The notes: a model not told the origin generated them from the letters alone. A DNA stretch of 6,634 nt from Planctomycetaceae bacterium (GCA_947474205.1 CANJIC010000112.1:1-6634); one strand, 5' to 3'; counted from the stretch's first letter, positions 1-6,297 are shown. Numbers and translations: made by a program.

Positions 1-258
1 GATCGCTTAGCCCAAAGTGGCGAGCGCACATTGGAGCGGTTGCTTGCAAGTGGCGCGCCCATGAAGCCCGTGATTTTTACTGGAGCCATGCGTCCGTGGG
101 AACTTCGCAAGACCGACGCCACGCAAAATCTCACCGAGGCGTTGCTTGCCGTGCAAATTGTTTCACCCGGCGTGTATGTGGTCATGCACAATCATGTGTT
201 GCAATTTCCTGGCGTGACCAAAGACCTAGACACCATGACGTTTGTGAAAAAATCATAA
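1..258 (+). CDS. Asparaginase-type domain protein, C-terminal part (5' end outside window)
   Basis: The frame is open from the first base to the TAA at 256-258, giving 85 residues of a gene that begins upstream. Residues 22-32 read KPVIFTGAMRP, followed by a TDA..NLTEAL segment and then PGVYVVM. These match the second half of the N-terminal domain of L-asparaginase/Glu-tRNA(Gln) amidotransferase GatD-like proteins, where the TGAMRP strand follows the catalytic HGTDT motif (not in the window). The protein stops about 25 residues after PGVYVVM, so it appears to be the stand-alone single-domain form of roughly 160 residues found in many bacteria, not the two-domain 330-residue enzyme. Family members hydrolyse asparagine or related amides, but activity of the single-domain form is uncertain and the catalytic Thr residues cannot be inspected here. 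The next gene follows in the same direction. Confidence 0.8.
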   Translation, partial: DRLAQSGERTLERLLASGAPMKPVIFTGAMRPWELRKTDATQNLTEALLAVQIVSPGVYVVMHNHVLQFPGVTKDLDTMTFVKKS

Positions 259-297
259 ATTCATTTTGAGGTGGAACAAGGTTGTTGCTTTTTTATG

Positions 298-314
298 TGA
301 TTGGGCGCCCATCA
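298..314. promoter_or_regulatory. Imperfect palindrome in the gap before the peptide transporter
   Basis: Between the asparaginase-type gene and the transporter lies a 143-base gap. Within it, TGAT (298-301), one unpaired T, GGGC (303-306), GCCC (307-310) and ATCA (311-314) form a near-perfect dyad with an 8-base arm on each side. This could be an operator or a leader hairpin. No convincing -35/-10 pair could be placed near it. The transporter frame also runs back through this region to a TTG at 282, so the dyad would lie in coding sequence if that start were used. Confidence 0.25.
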
Positions 315-401
315 GGTCCCATGCCAAGCGTAAAAATTTCAAGCGTGTCGCGCCCCATGTTCGTACGCGCTTATGAAAATATCTTTACACTTGTGCCACC
401 T

Positions 402-2024
402 ATGAGCACAACCTATCGAACCGCGCCCATTGAAACCAAGGGAATTCCTGCGGGAATTCCATATATCGTGGGCAACGAAGCCGCCGAGCGTTTCTCGTTC
501 TATGGAATGAAGACCATTCTGGTGGTGTTCATGACGCAGTATTTGTTGTCCGCGCAAGGGCAGCCCAACTACATGACCGACACCCAAGCGCGCGAGTGGA
601 TGCATCTGTTTGTGGCAAGCGCGTATTTCTTTCCGGTCATTGGCGCAATCATTGCTGACGCGTTCCTGGGCAAGTACGTCACCATTCTGGCGCTGTCCAT
701 GGTGTATTGCGCGGGTCATTTGTGTTTGGCGCTAATCGATTTGCCTTCGGCCGCGCTTGCCGCAACACTGGATCCCAAAGGCTGGATGATCGCGGGCTTG
801 GTGCTGATTGCGATTGGTTCGGGTGGAATCAAGCCTTGCGTCAGCGCGCATGTAGGTGATCAATTTGGACACGCCAATAAACACCTCATAGAAAAAATCT
901 TCGGCTGGTTTTATTTCGCAATCAACTTTGGTTCGTTCTTCTCCACGCTGCTCACGCCGTGGCTGCTTAAAAATTACGGAGCGGGTTGGGCCTTTGGCGT
1001 GCCTGGAATTTTAATGGCGCTTGCCACCTTTGTGTTCTGGATGGGGCGCAATAAATTCACCCACATTCAGCCGCGCGGATTGCGATATTTCGGTGAGACC
1101 TTTGGCAAGTCGGGATTGAAATCCATCTTCAAGTTGGTTCCGCTGTATTTGTTCGTGGCCATGTTTTGGTCGTTGTATGACCAAGGCGGCTCCGCATGGG
1201 TTGAGCAAGCGCAGCAGATGAATTTGCATTTTATGGGCATCATTTGGCTGGAAAGCCAAGTGCAAGCCATCAATCCGCTGCTCATTCTTATTTATATTCC
1301 GCTGTTTGCGTATGTGATTTATCCGCTTGCGTCAAAGGTGATCAAGCTCACGCCGCTGCGAAAAATTTTAATCGGGTTCGCGCTCACGGTGGTTTCATTC
1401 GCCATCACTGCCTACGCGCAGGGGTTGATTGAAAAAGAAGAAGCGCATTTTGACGAGACCATTCTTCCCATGTTGTTGCGCGGTGATGTTGATGTTGCCG
1501 CCACATGTAAGGTGATGCACGCTGAGGAGCAGAATTCCTGCGCGGTGCAATTGGAAGCCGCGCTTGCGCTGCCCGCGGACAAGAGTGGCGAGAATCCAAA
1601 GTATGCCGCCATGGCCAAGCCCATTATCAAGGCTGGTGTTGCGGTTATGAAAGACGGCACATCGCAGCGCGCAAATTGGCCAACGGTGGGATGGCAACTT
1701 CTGGCGTATGTGGTCATCACGGCGGCTGAAGTATTGGTGTCCATCACCTGTCTTGAGTTCAGCTACACGCAGGCGCCAACACAAATGAAGTCGCTCATTA
1801 TGAGTTTCTATTTGTTGTCGGTGTCGCTGGGAAATTTATTCACCGCCGCCGTGAATCGTTTCACCATGGACGCCAGCGGAAATTCAACGCTGGTTGGAGC
1901 CAATTACTACTGGTTTTTCACTAAAATGATGATTGGCGCAACGGTGTTGTTCATCTTTGTTGTCGTGCTGTACAAGCCGCGTGAATATTTGCAGGACGAT
2001 CCTAACGCGGCACCTTCGCATTGA
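402..2024 (+). CDS. Proton-dependent oligopeptide transporter, POT/PTR2 family (MFS), animal PEPT-like
   Basis: This 540-residue inner-membrane protein most likely imports di- and tripeptides with protons. Family signatures are clear: ExxERF at 26-31 then YG at 34-35 in TM1; GSGGIKPC at 139-146 in TM4; FYFAINFGS at 170-178 in TM5 (PTR2 signature); FWSLYDQ at 255-261 in TM7; and LEFSYTQAP followed by MKS in TM10. The linker between TM6 and TM7 (about 216-243) is too short for the HA/HB helices of typical 14-TM bacterial POTs, so 12 TM segments are expected. A polar insert of about 83 residues (343-425) with Cys369 and Cys380 separates TM9 from TM10. The ATG at 402 was chosen because it leaves a usual 20-odd residues before TM1, although it has no visible ribosome site. 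The frame extends to in-frame starts at 357, 321 and a TTG at 282; the TTG has GAGGTGG about 7 bases upstream, so the start is uncertain. Confidence 0.93.
   Translation: MSTTYRTAPIETKGIPAGIPYIVGNEAAERFSFYGMKTILVVFMTQYLLSAQGQPNYMTDTQAREWMHLFVASAYFFPVIGAIIADAFLGKYVTILALSMVYCAGHLCLALIDLPSAALAATLDPKGWMIAGLVLIAIGSGGIKPCVSAHVGDQFGHANKHLIEKIFGWFYFAINFGSFFSTLLTPWLLKNYGAGWAFGVPGILMALATFVFWMGRNKFTHIQPRGLRYFGETFGKSGLKSIFKLVPLYLFVAMFWSLYDQGGSAWVEQAQQMNLHFMGIIWLESQVQAINPLLILIYIPLFAYVIYPLASKVIKLTPLRKILIGFALTVVSFAITAYAQGLIEKEEAHFDETILPMLLRGDVDVAATCKVMHAEEQNSCAVQLEAALALPADKSGENPKYAAMAKPIIKAGVAVMKDGTSQRANWPTVGWQLLAYVVITAAEVLVSITCLEFSYTQAPTQMKSLIMSFYLLSVSLGNLFTAAVNRFTMDASGNSTLVGANYYWFFTKMMIGATVLFIFVVVLYKPREYLQDDPNAAPSH
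441..460 (+). repeat. Duplicated 8-base palindrome forming a perfect hairpin early in the transporter gene
   Basis: GGAATTCC occurs at 441-448 and again at 453-460, separated by TGCG. Since the 8-mer is self-complementary, the two copies are both a direct and an inverted repeat and could fold into an 8-bp stem with a 4-base loop in the mRNA. They encode GIP-A-GIP at residues 14-20, just ahead of TM1. The repeat is certain; any role in translation is inference. Confidence 0.6.
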
Positions 2025-2776
2025 TGTGGCAAAGGTGCGCCGCTACGAACATTGAGTATTGCGAAAGAAATGCATTGACCGAGAATCCCCAACCCGTCAA
2101 TGCGCCGCAACGTCTGATCTGGCTTCGCCGCCCGCCGCGAATTCTTGTGGGCACCGATGCATTTGTTCCCGCATGTGAAACGCATCTCATTGATGACGCG
2201 TGGAGCGAACTGTGCCAGCGCAATCCCAAGCTCAGCGACGGTCCAGTGTTTCATGTTGTGGGAGTTCATCGCGACGGCCACGGCGGCGCCACCATTCATG
2301 TTGCGCGCACAACCTATCGCATGAACGCGGTGCGACTTGTTGGAATTCAAAGTGGATTTGTCGGCCTTGGCACGCGCGCAGTCGCGCACTGGAATGGAAA
2401 ATGTCTGGTGGGTTTACGCGCCGCAAATTGCGCCAGCTATCCCAATCAGTGGGAGTTCGCTCCCGCGGGCAGTGTTGAGCCGGATGAGGACGCCGCCGTT
2501 GGCATTGAGCGCGAATTGTTGGAGGAGTGTGGCGTGCAAGCCAAGAGCCGCGCCATTGCGCACGCTTTGTTCCTTGATCCAGTGGTTGCCACGTGGGAAA
2601 TTGCGCATGAACTTGCCATGATGCAACCGCCTGATGCGCCGCCGAATTGGGAATATCAAAAACTTGAAATGGTCGACGCGGCGCATGTGCCAGAGCCCAT
2701 GTCCGCCTGCATGCGGCAAATGCTTGAAATTGCGCGGCGAATTGTGGGAAATTCAGCTGCGCACGATACGCACTAA
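2024..2776 (+). CDS. Nudix hydrolase with NUDT22-like N-terminal domain
   Basis: The 250-residue product has a complete Nudix box: G149, five residues, E155, seven residues, then RELLEECGV at 163-171. This exactly fits GX5EX7REUXEEXGU, so the Mg-binding glutamates are present and a nucleoside-diphosphate-linked substrate is expected. About 105 residues precede the catalytic domain. They contain DDAWSELCQRNPKLSDGPVF, then a segment reading TTYR, then GTRAVAHWNGKCLVGLR. This order resembles the N-terminal domain of eukaryotic NUDT22, a UDP-glucose/UDP-galactose hydrolase, but that likeness is from memory and the substrate is not settled. The ATG at 2024 shares its A with the transporter TGA (2022-2024), suggesting translational coupling, and no Shine-Dalgarno is visible. 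A TTG at 2075 (in-frame residue 18) is an alternative start, since the first 17 residues look unlike the rest of the protein. Nothing in the pair links the peptide transporter to a particular nucleotide substrate. Confidence 0.88.
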   Translation: MWQRCAATNIEYCERNALTENPQPVNAPQRLIWLRRPPRILVGTDAFVPACETHLIDDAWSELCQRNPKLSDGPVFHVVGVHRDGHGGATIHVARTTYRMNAVRLVGIQSGFVGLGTRAVAHWNGKCLVGLRAANCASYPNQWEFAPAGSVEPDEDAAVGIERELLEECGVQAKSRAIAHALFLDPVVATWEIAHELAMMQPPDAPPNWEYQKLEMVDAAHVPEPMSACMRQMLEIARRIVGNSAAHDTH

Positions 2777-2796
2777 AAAGCACGCGCGAAGATTCA

Positions 2797-2823
2797 ATAC
2801 ACATTCTTGCTTGCAATGTGTGT
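2797..2823. terminator. Weak hairpin between convergent genes, possible bidirectional terminator
   Basis: ATACACATT (2797/2798-2805) can pair with AATGTGTGT (2815-2823) through nine pairs including one G-U, around a 9-base loop. It lies about 20 bases beyond the Nudix stop and 23 beyond the lipoprotein stop, so it is placed to end both transcripts. It is AT-rich and has no T-run on either side, so it may be a weak terminator or chance. A second tiny stem, CAAT-GAAA-ATTG, follows at 2824-2835. Confidence 0.35.
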
Positions 2824-2845
2824 CAATGAAAATTGTCATTCAAGT

Positions 2846-3562
2846 TCAGCGCGGCGCGGTTTCATCGGCCACCGCCACATGAAAATCCGTCAGCGGCATC
2901 GAGTCAACCCATCGCACAACGCCCAACTTGTTTGAAATAAGTTGGCTGGCGGTTCGTCGCATCACAATGGCGGCTTGCTCATTGAAGGTTGCATCCACGC
3001 TGCCCAACATTTCACCGGGGCTCAGCAAATCCACAAAGTCCTTGGTCTTGGCGATCAGTGAAAGATTGCTTCCAGTCATGCGTAATTCCATGTTGGATTC
3101 GCCAGGCGTGCCACGCGGCCATGCAAATCCACCGCCACCGTACATGCCAACCTCGCCCTTTGAAAATACAAGTAGACGAATGGAGATATTGGTGGTGGTG
3201 GGATCAAGCGGCGTGTACCCAGGTCGCGGTTCCCACAGCAATTGAATGTTGATCACTTGACCGGTCAAGTCGCCGCCTGCGGCAAGTTCCTCGGGCGTGA
3301 AGTCGCTTAGAAAAAATGTGGTCTGCGCTGGCTCCACGGTGTACACGCATTGCTTGGGTTCAAATGGAAGCTTGATTGGATTGGTTGCCAAACCCGCGGT
3401 CACCAAACTTGTTCCTGCGGACCACGGCCACTGAAAGCTGTAGCAGCCTTGAAGCACGCCCGCCATGATCACGGTGATTGCAAGCGCGAAAACATTTCCA
3501 AAAGAATTGCGCAATGTGCTTGTGAATTTTATTTCAAAATTTGTGCGTGGAGTTTTTTTCAC
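2846..3562 (-). CDS. Conserved planctomycete-type lipoprotein of unknown function
   Basis: The 238-residue product has a basic N-terminus, a hydrophobic segment (about 23-36) and a lipobox-like LQGC ending in Cys40, so it should be exported, cleaved and lipid-anchored; the n-region of about 20 residues is long. The mature part has no domain I can name. It contains LLWEPRPGYTPLD (108-120), a TTTNISIRLLVFSKGEVGMYGGGGFAWPRG stretch (122-151) and a DLLSPGEMLGS segment (178-188). I recall related sequences with the same LW-P-G-TP, TN-SIR and GEVG-YGG-GF words from planctomycetes, all uncharacterised, so lineage restriction is likely but unchecked. The start is GTG at 3562, overlapping the amidohydrolase stop (GTGA) and preceded by GGAAG, which points to coupled translation as the last gene of the ubiE cluster. 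Confidence 0.75.
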   Translation of the reverse strand: MKKTPRTNFEIKFTSTLRNSFGNVFALAITVIMAGVLQGCYSFQWPWSAGTSLVTAGLATNPIKLPFEPKQCVYTVEPAQTTFFLSDFTPEELAAGGDLTGQVINIQLLWEPRPGYTPLDPTTTNISIRLLVFSKGEVGMYGGGGFAWPRGTPGESNMELRMTGSNLSLIAKTKDFVDLLSPGEMLGSVDATFNEQAAIVMRRTASQLISNKLGVVRWVDSMPLTDFHVAVADETAPR

Positions 3563-4452
3563 AGGGGTTCTTCCGAAATTGGTGCGGCCACATCTTTGGG
3601 CGCAAGTAGCGGGGGCTTGATGGCCAATGTGCTAAAGATATTGCGTTGCGTGATCGCGCGCAGCGACACCGGGCTAAGACGTGGACCAGCCTCGTTTGCC
3701 CAGCGATTTACAGTCAAAATGCTTTGCAACGCGGCGCTTGGCGTGTGAAATGGAAATCCGCTTCCCGGCAAAATTTGCTCCAGCACTCCAAGTGATTGCG
3801 CATCGGCAAGCGCCGGCAACAATCGCCAAGGTCGAGCCACCAACATGGAAGTTTCCGTGAACAGTTGCGGATGACGCGTCAACATGGCCAAGCATTCGTC
3901 GGTCCACGGCCAGCCGAATCCGCCAATGACAATTTTTAATTTTGGAAAATGCCGCGCCGGTTCATCCCACGCGCTTGGCCGTGCAAAGTCAATGGGCGCG
4001 CTTCCAATCGACGCGCCCAATGGAAGCGAGATCACGGGTATGCCATCGGCTTGGCAGCGCTCCCACAATTTCATGGCCGTGTCATGCGAGGGATGAATGC
4101 CTTGCGCCGCGGGAGCAACGCAAATTCCTTGCAAGTTGTACGAGCGCGCCTGCGCAAGTTGCTGACTCCAATCAGGCGCCAGCGGATCGATGCCCGCGAA
4201 ACCAACAAGTCGAAATGGATCGCGCGCCACGGCCGCGGCGATGTCGGCGTGTGGAACGCGCACGCCAAGTGTGTCGCAATGAATGCCGCACACAATGGCG
4301 CCAGTGAGTGGGCGCACGGCTTGGGCAAGCGTGTCAAAGCTGGTGTCAAGACGGCTCCAGCCCGAATGCGCGTCGGCGGCAAAGCGGCCTTCAAGCGCGG
4401 GCCGAAGCAATTCGGAGTGATTCCACGCGTAGGTGAGCGAATCAAAAGCCAT
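3559..4452 (-). CDS. Amidohydrolase-2 family-like protein, apparently without metal ligands
   Basis: This 297-residue protein follows the layout of the amidohydrolase-2 (PF04909-type) TIM barrel. It shows RLVGFAGIDP at 81-90, LQGICVAPAAQGIHPSHD at 107-124, IPV at 138-140, FPKLKIVIGGFGWPW at 169-183 and GSGFPF at 230-235. Active members carry DxHxH at the N-terminus, His in strand 5, His in IGHxGxPW and Asp in GSDxP. Here the N-terminus (MAFDSLTYAW) has no DxHxH, strand 5 reads SLPLG, the IGHxG His is Gly178 and the GSD Asp is Gly232. The frame is intact, so this looks like a retained non-catalytic relative and not a decayed gene. The role is unknown; binding or scaffolding is inference. It starts 12 bases after the ubiE stop with no clear Shine-Dalgarno and overlaps the lipoprotein gene by 4 bases, so the three are probably one operon. 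A divergent active enzyme with other ligands cannot be excluded. Confidence 0.8.
   Translation of the reverse strand: MAFDSLTYAWNHSELLRPALEGRFAADAHSGWSRLDTSFDTLAQAVRPLTGAIVCGIHCDTLGVRVPHADIAAAVARDPFRLVGFAGIDPLAPDWSQQLAQARSYNLQGICVAPAAQGIHPSHDTAMKLWERCQADGIPVISLPLGASIGSAPIDFARPSAWDEPARHFPKLKIVIGGFGWPWTDECLAMLTRHPQLFTETSMLVARPWRLLPALADAQSLGVLEQILPGSGFPFHTPSAALQSILTVNRWANEAGPRLSPVSLRAITQRNIFSTLAIKPPLLAPKDVAAPISEEPL
3569..3573 (-). promoter_or_regulatory. Ribosome binding site for the lipoprotein GTG start
   Basis: On the minus strand GGAAG sits 6 bases before the GTG at 3562, inside the last codons of the upstream amidohydrolase-like gene. It supports this non-ATG start and the GTGA overlap as the real junction. 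Confidence 0.55.
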
Positions 4453-4464
4453 TGTTGAATTTCA

Positions 4465-5241
4465 TCATACGAGAGGACGCGTGGCCAGCGTGAGGGCGCA
4501 TGTGCCAAATGTCAGCGAGTGGTGTTGGATGTTTTTAAAGCCAGAAGCCGCGGCAAATTGCGCAATTCCTTGTGGCGAAAGAAATGTGGCCACGCTGCGC
4601 GGCAAATACTTGTACGCGCCGGAGCGATCGCGCGCGATCAGCGTGGCGGTGAACGGCATGACGCGCTCGGTGTAGAAGTTGTGAAAAAATCGAATCAGGC
4701 GCGAGCGTGGTTGATCAAATTCCAGAATGGCAAGCACGCCGCCTGGGCGAAGTACGCGAAAAAATTCCGCGATGGCTTGGTCGGGGCTTGAAACATTGCG
4801 CAGTCCAAACGCGATGGTGACCGCGTCGAATGTCGCGTTGTCGAATGCAAGTTTGGTGGCGTCGGCGTTGACATAGCGAATGCGATCGCTTGAGTTGTTC
4901 AGCTTGCGCGACTTGGTCTTGGCAATCTCCAACATGGCAGGCGTGTAATCGCCACCAGTGGCGTTGGCGCCAGCTTTGTACAAAAGTTCAGTGAGGTCGC
5001 CCGTGCCGCATGCAACATCAAGAACTTTTTTGTCGAGCAGCGAACCCAATCGCGCCGCCACTTCACGCACAGTGCGCTTACGCCAAGATTGATCCAAACC
5101 AAATGAATGAATGCGATTGTTCAAGTCGTAACTTGGCGCGATGGCGCTGAACATGCTTTGCACGCGCGTGGCCTTCTCTGGATTTGCGTGTGGGTCCCTT
5201 TGCAATTGATCTGACGACCATGATGGACCAACATTTGTCAT
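4465..5241 (-). CDS. ubiE: Demethylmenaquinone/ubiquinone biosynthesis C-methyltransferase UbiE/MenG
   Basis: The 258-residue protein transfers a methyl group from S-adenosylmethionine to the ring of the quinone precursor, a late step of menaquinone (and in some bacteria ubiquinone) synthesis. Diagnostic segments are: RVQSMFSAIAPSYDLNNRI at 26-44, with SFGLDQSWR at 46-54; SAM motif I VLDVACGTGD at 73-82; GGDYTPAML at 96-104; the UbiE signature FGLRNV at 145-150; and RVLRPGGVLAILEF at 162-175. Length matches the family (about 230-260). Menaquinone is the likely substrate if the host is a planctomycete, but the sequence alone does not decide. The ATG at 5241 has AGGA 8 bases upstream and fits the family; the frame stays open to 5367, but the extra 42 residues look unlike UbiE. 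It heads a minus-strand cluster with the amidohydrolase-like and lipoprotein genes. Confidence 0.95.
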   Translation of the reverse strand: MTNVGPSWSSDQLQRDPHANPEKATRVQSMFSAIAPSYDLNNRIHSFGLDQSWRKRTVREVAARLGSLLDKKVLDVACGTGDLTELLYKAGANATGGDYTPAMLEIAKTKSRKLNNSSDRIRYVNADATKLAFDNATFDAVTIAFGLRNVSSPDQAIAEFFRVLRPGGVLAILEFDQPRSRLIRFFHNFYTERVMPFTATLIARDRSGAYKYLPRSVATFLSPQGIAQFAAASGFKNIQHHSLTFGTCALTLATRPLV

Positions 5242-5249
5242 GGCTTTGA

Positions 5250-5253
5250 TCCT
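5250..5253 (-). promoter_or_regulatory. Ribosome binding site for ubiE
   Basis: AGGA on the minus strand lies 8 bases before the ATG at 5241. It supports the 258-residue start over the longer 300-residue frame that begins at 5367. Confidence 0.5.
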
Positions 5254-5479
5254 ACGGGCAGTTGCCGTGTATTTCGTTGCCGCGTGCTCACGCTTTGAAA
5301 CAGCGTTTTTAGGCTGAAATAAGGGGCTATGTGTCGCATAACCAATGGCGCAGGTTCCGATATTCATTTATCAACAAGTGTTGGCGATGGCGTGCGCATG
5401 CATCCGATTTGTTCCTGCCGCGCGGAGATGCGGTGAAGCAACTCGATTCGCTAGACAAGAGGTCAACACGAATCACTTT

Positions 5480-5486
5480 GGAAGAG
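5480..5486 (+). promoter_or_regulatory. Ribosome binding site for the B12-fold gene
   Basis: GGAAGAG ends 7 bases before the ATG at 5494. It is one of the better Shine-Dalgarno matches in the window and fixes this start. Confidence 0.6.
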
Positions 5487-5493
5487 ATCAGTC

Positions 5494-6297
5494 ATGAACG
5501 CAAACAAGAACACAAGCCAGAACAACAATGCAACTTCAGAACTCAACGCGGAATTTGCGCCCGACATGATTGTCGATCGTCTTCTTCCAAAATTAATTGA
5601 AGGCAATCGCGAGGATGTCCGCGCGATTGTTGCGCGCGCTATGGCTGGCGGCGTTTCCAGCGAGACCATGGCGGAGTGCGTGGCGTGGCCCATTCACGAG
5701 ACGCTTCACAAACTTTCACGCAAGGATCAAATTGAGCAAGTGGCGTTCAACTATGCAACGCGCGCTCTGCGCAATGTGGTTGATCACTTGCAACTGGGAT
5801 ACCACCGTCAACAACGCAATGGCCAGCGCGTGATGTTGTTCTGCGGACCAAATGAGAACGAGGATTTGGGCGGTCAACTTGCCGCGGACTTGCTAGAAGC
5901 CGCTGGATTTGAAGTGACTTTTGGCGGCGGCGGCGTATCGCACGACGAAATCTTGGGCGAGGTTCATCAGCGCCGGCCAGATTTCTTGGTGCTCTTCGCA
6001 TCGGCCGCAAGCGACGCGCCAAGCATTCGCGCCATTCTTGACGCGGTCAAAGGCGTGAACGCTCTGCCAGACATGGAAATTGTGGTGGGTGGCGGCGTGT
6101 TCAATCGCGCCGATGGGTTGGCCGAGGCCATTGGCGCAAGTCGTATTGCAAAAAGTCCGGCGCACCTTGTCAGCACGCTGCAAGAAGCTAAAAAAGAAAT
6201 TGCGCGTACTCCAGTTGCAAGTGATTCAAAGCAGCGATCAGTTGATGCTGCGGCGTGCAGCGCCGGCAAGCAAAGATCAATGCGCGCGGTTGCGTGA
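5494..6297 (+). CDS. Cobalamin-binding-fold protein lacking the cobalt-ligating His
   Basis: The 267-residue soluble protein has a polar Asn-rich leader (1-20) and a helical region (about 23-105). A Rossmann-like B12-binding domain follows (about 111-232), with RVMLFCGPNENEDLGGQLAADLLEAAGFEV at 112-141, GGGGVSHDEIL at 144-154, FLVLFAS at 164-170 and IVVGGGVFNRADGLAEAIGA at 196-215. The layout is that of helical cap plus B12 domain seen in methionine synthase, CarH and AerR-type regulators. In those, DxHxxG or ExHxxG supplies the His that binds cobalt; here the segment is E121-N-E123-D-L-G126, so Glu replaces His. The cap also lacks the W...EH motif of CarH. Base-on binding of cobalamin, another ligand, or loss of binding are all possible. 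The last 28 residues are low in structure and repeat KQRS (246-249 and 259-262). No DNA-binding or catalytic domain is attached, so a sensory or partner role is inference. It is divergent from ubiE and precedes tilS. Confidence 0.75.
   Translation: MNANKNTSQNNNATSELNAEFAPDMIVDRLLPKLIEGNREDVRAIVARAMAGGVSSETMAECVAWPIHETLHKLSRKDQIEQVAFNYATRALRNVVDHLQLGYHRQQRNGQRVMLFCGPNENEDLGGQLAADLLEAAGFEVTFGGGGVSHDEILGEVHQRRPDFLVLFASAASDAPSIRAILDAVKGVNALPDMEIVVGGGVFNRADGLAEAIGASRIAKSPAHLVSTLQEAKKEIARTPVASDSKQRSVDAAACSAGKQRSMRAVA

Larger units (their letters stand above)
5242..5493. promoter_or_regulatory. Divergent intergenic region between ubiE and the B12-fold gene
   Basis: These 252 bases separate two genes transcribed away from each other, so promoters for both should lie here. 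The half around 5330-5370 is the most AT-rich. On the minus strand TTGGTT, 17 bases, then TTATTT (about 5317-5345) is a weak sigma-70-like candidate for ubiE. No convincing pair was found for the plus-strand gene. No tRNA, repeat or riboswitch was recognised. Confidence 0.35.

Noticed and set aside
1395..1784. 129- and 111-residue antisense frames within the peptide transporter
   Set aside because: They overlap well-conserved transporter sequence, overlap each other in different frames, and show no plausible motif or ribosome site.
2232..2816. 194-residue open frame antisense to the Nudix gene
   Set aside because: It lies over a gene with a perfect Nudix box, its composition (rich in R, A, H, Q) is typical of an antisense shadow, and it has no recognisable motif.
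3559..4452. Amidohydrolase-like gene as a decaying pseudogene
   Set aside because: The frame is complete with no internal stop or frameshift, framework motifs are kept and both junctions are operon-like, so a retained non-catalytic protein fits better.
3942..4458. Plus-strand open frames of up to 169 residues over the amidohydrolase-like gene
   Set aside because: They are Arg/Ala-rich shadows of GCG/CGC codons on the opposite strand; the minus-strand protein matches a known family along its length.
5242..5367. Extension of ubiE by 42 residues to a start at 5367
   Set aside because: The extra residues do not resemble UbiE N-termini, and the ATG at 5241 has a Shine-Dalgarno and gives the normal family length.
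5331..5600. 89-residue plus-strand frame in the divergent intergenic region
   Set aside because: It runs into the B12-fold gene in another frame, has no family likeness and no ribosome site; the gene at 5494 has a better one.
5921..5936. GGC-repeat-like tract inside the B12-fold gene
   Set aside because: It simply encodes the glycine-rich loop GGGG of the B12-binding fold.
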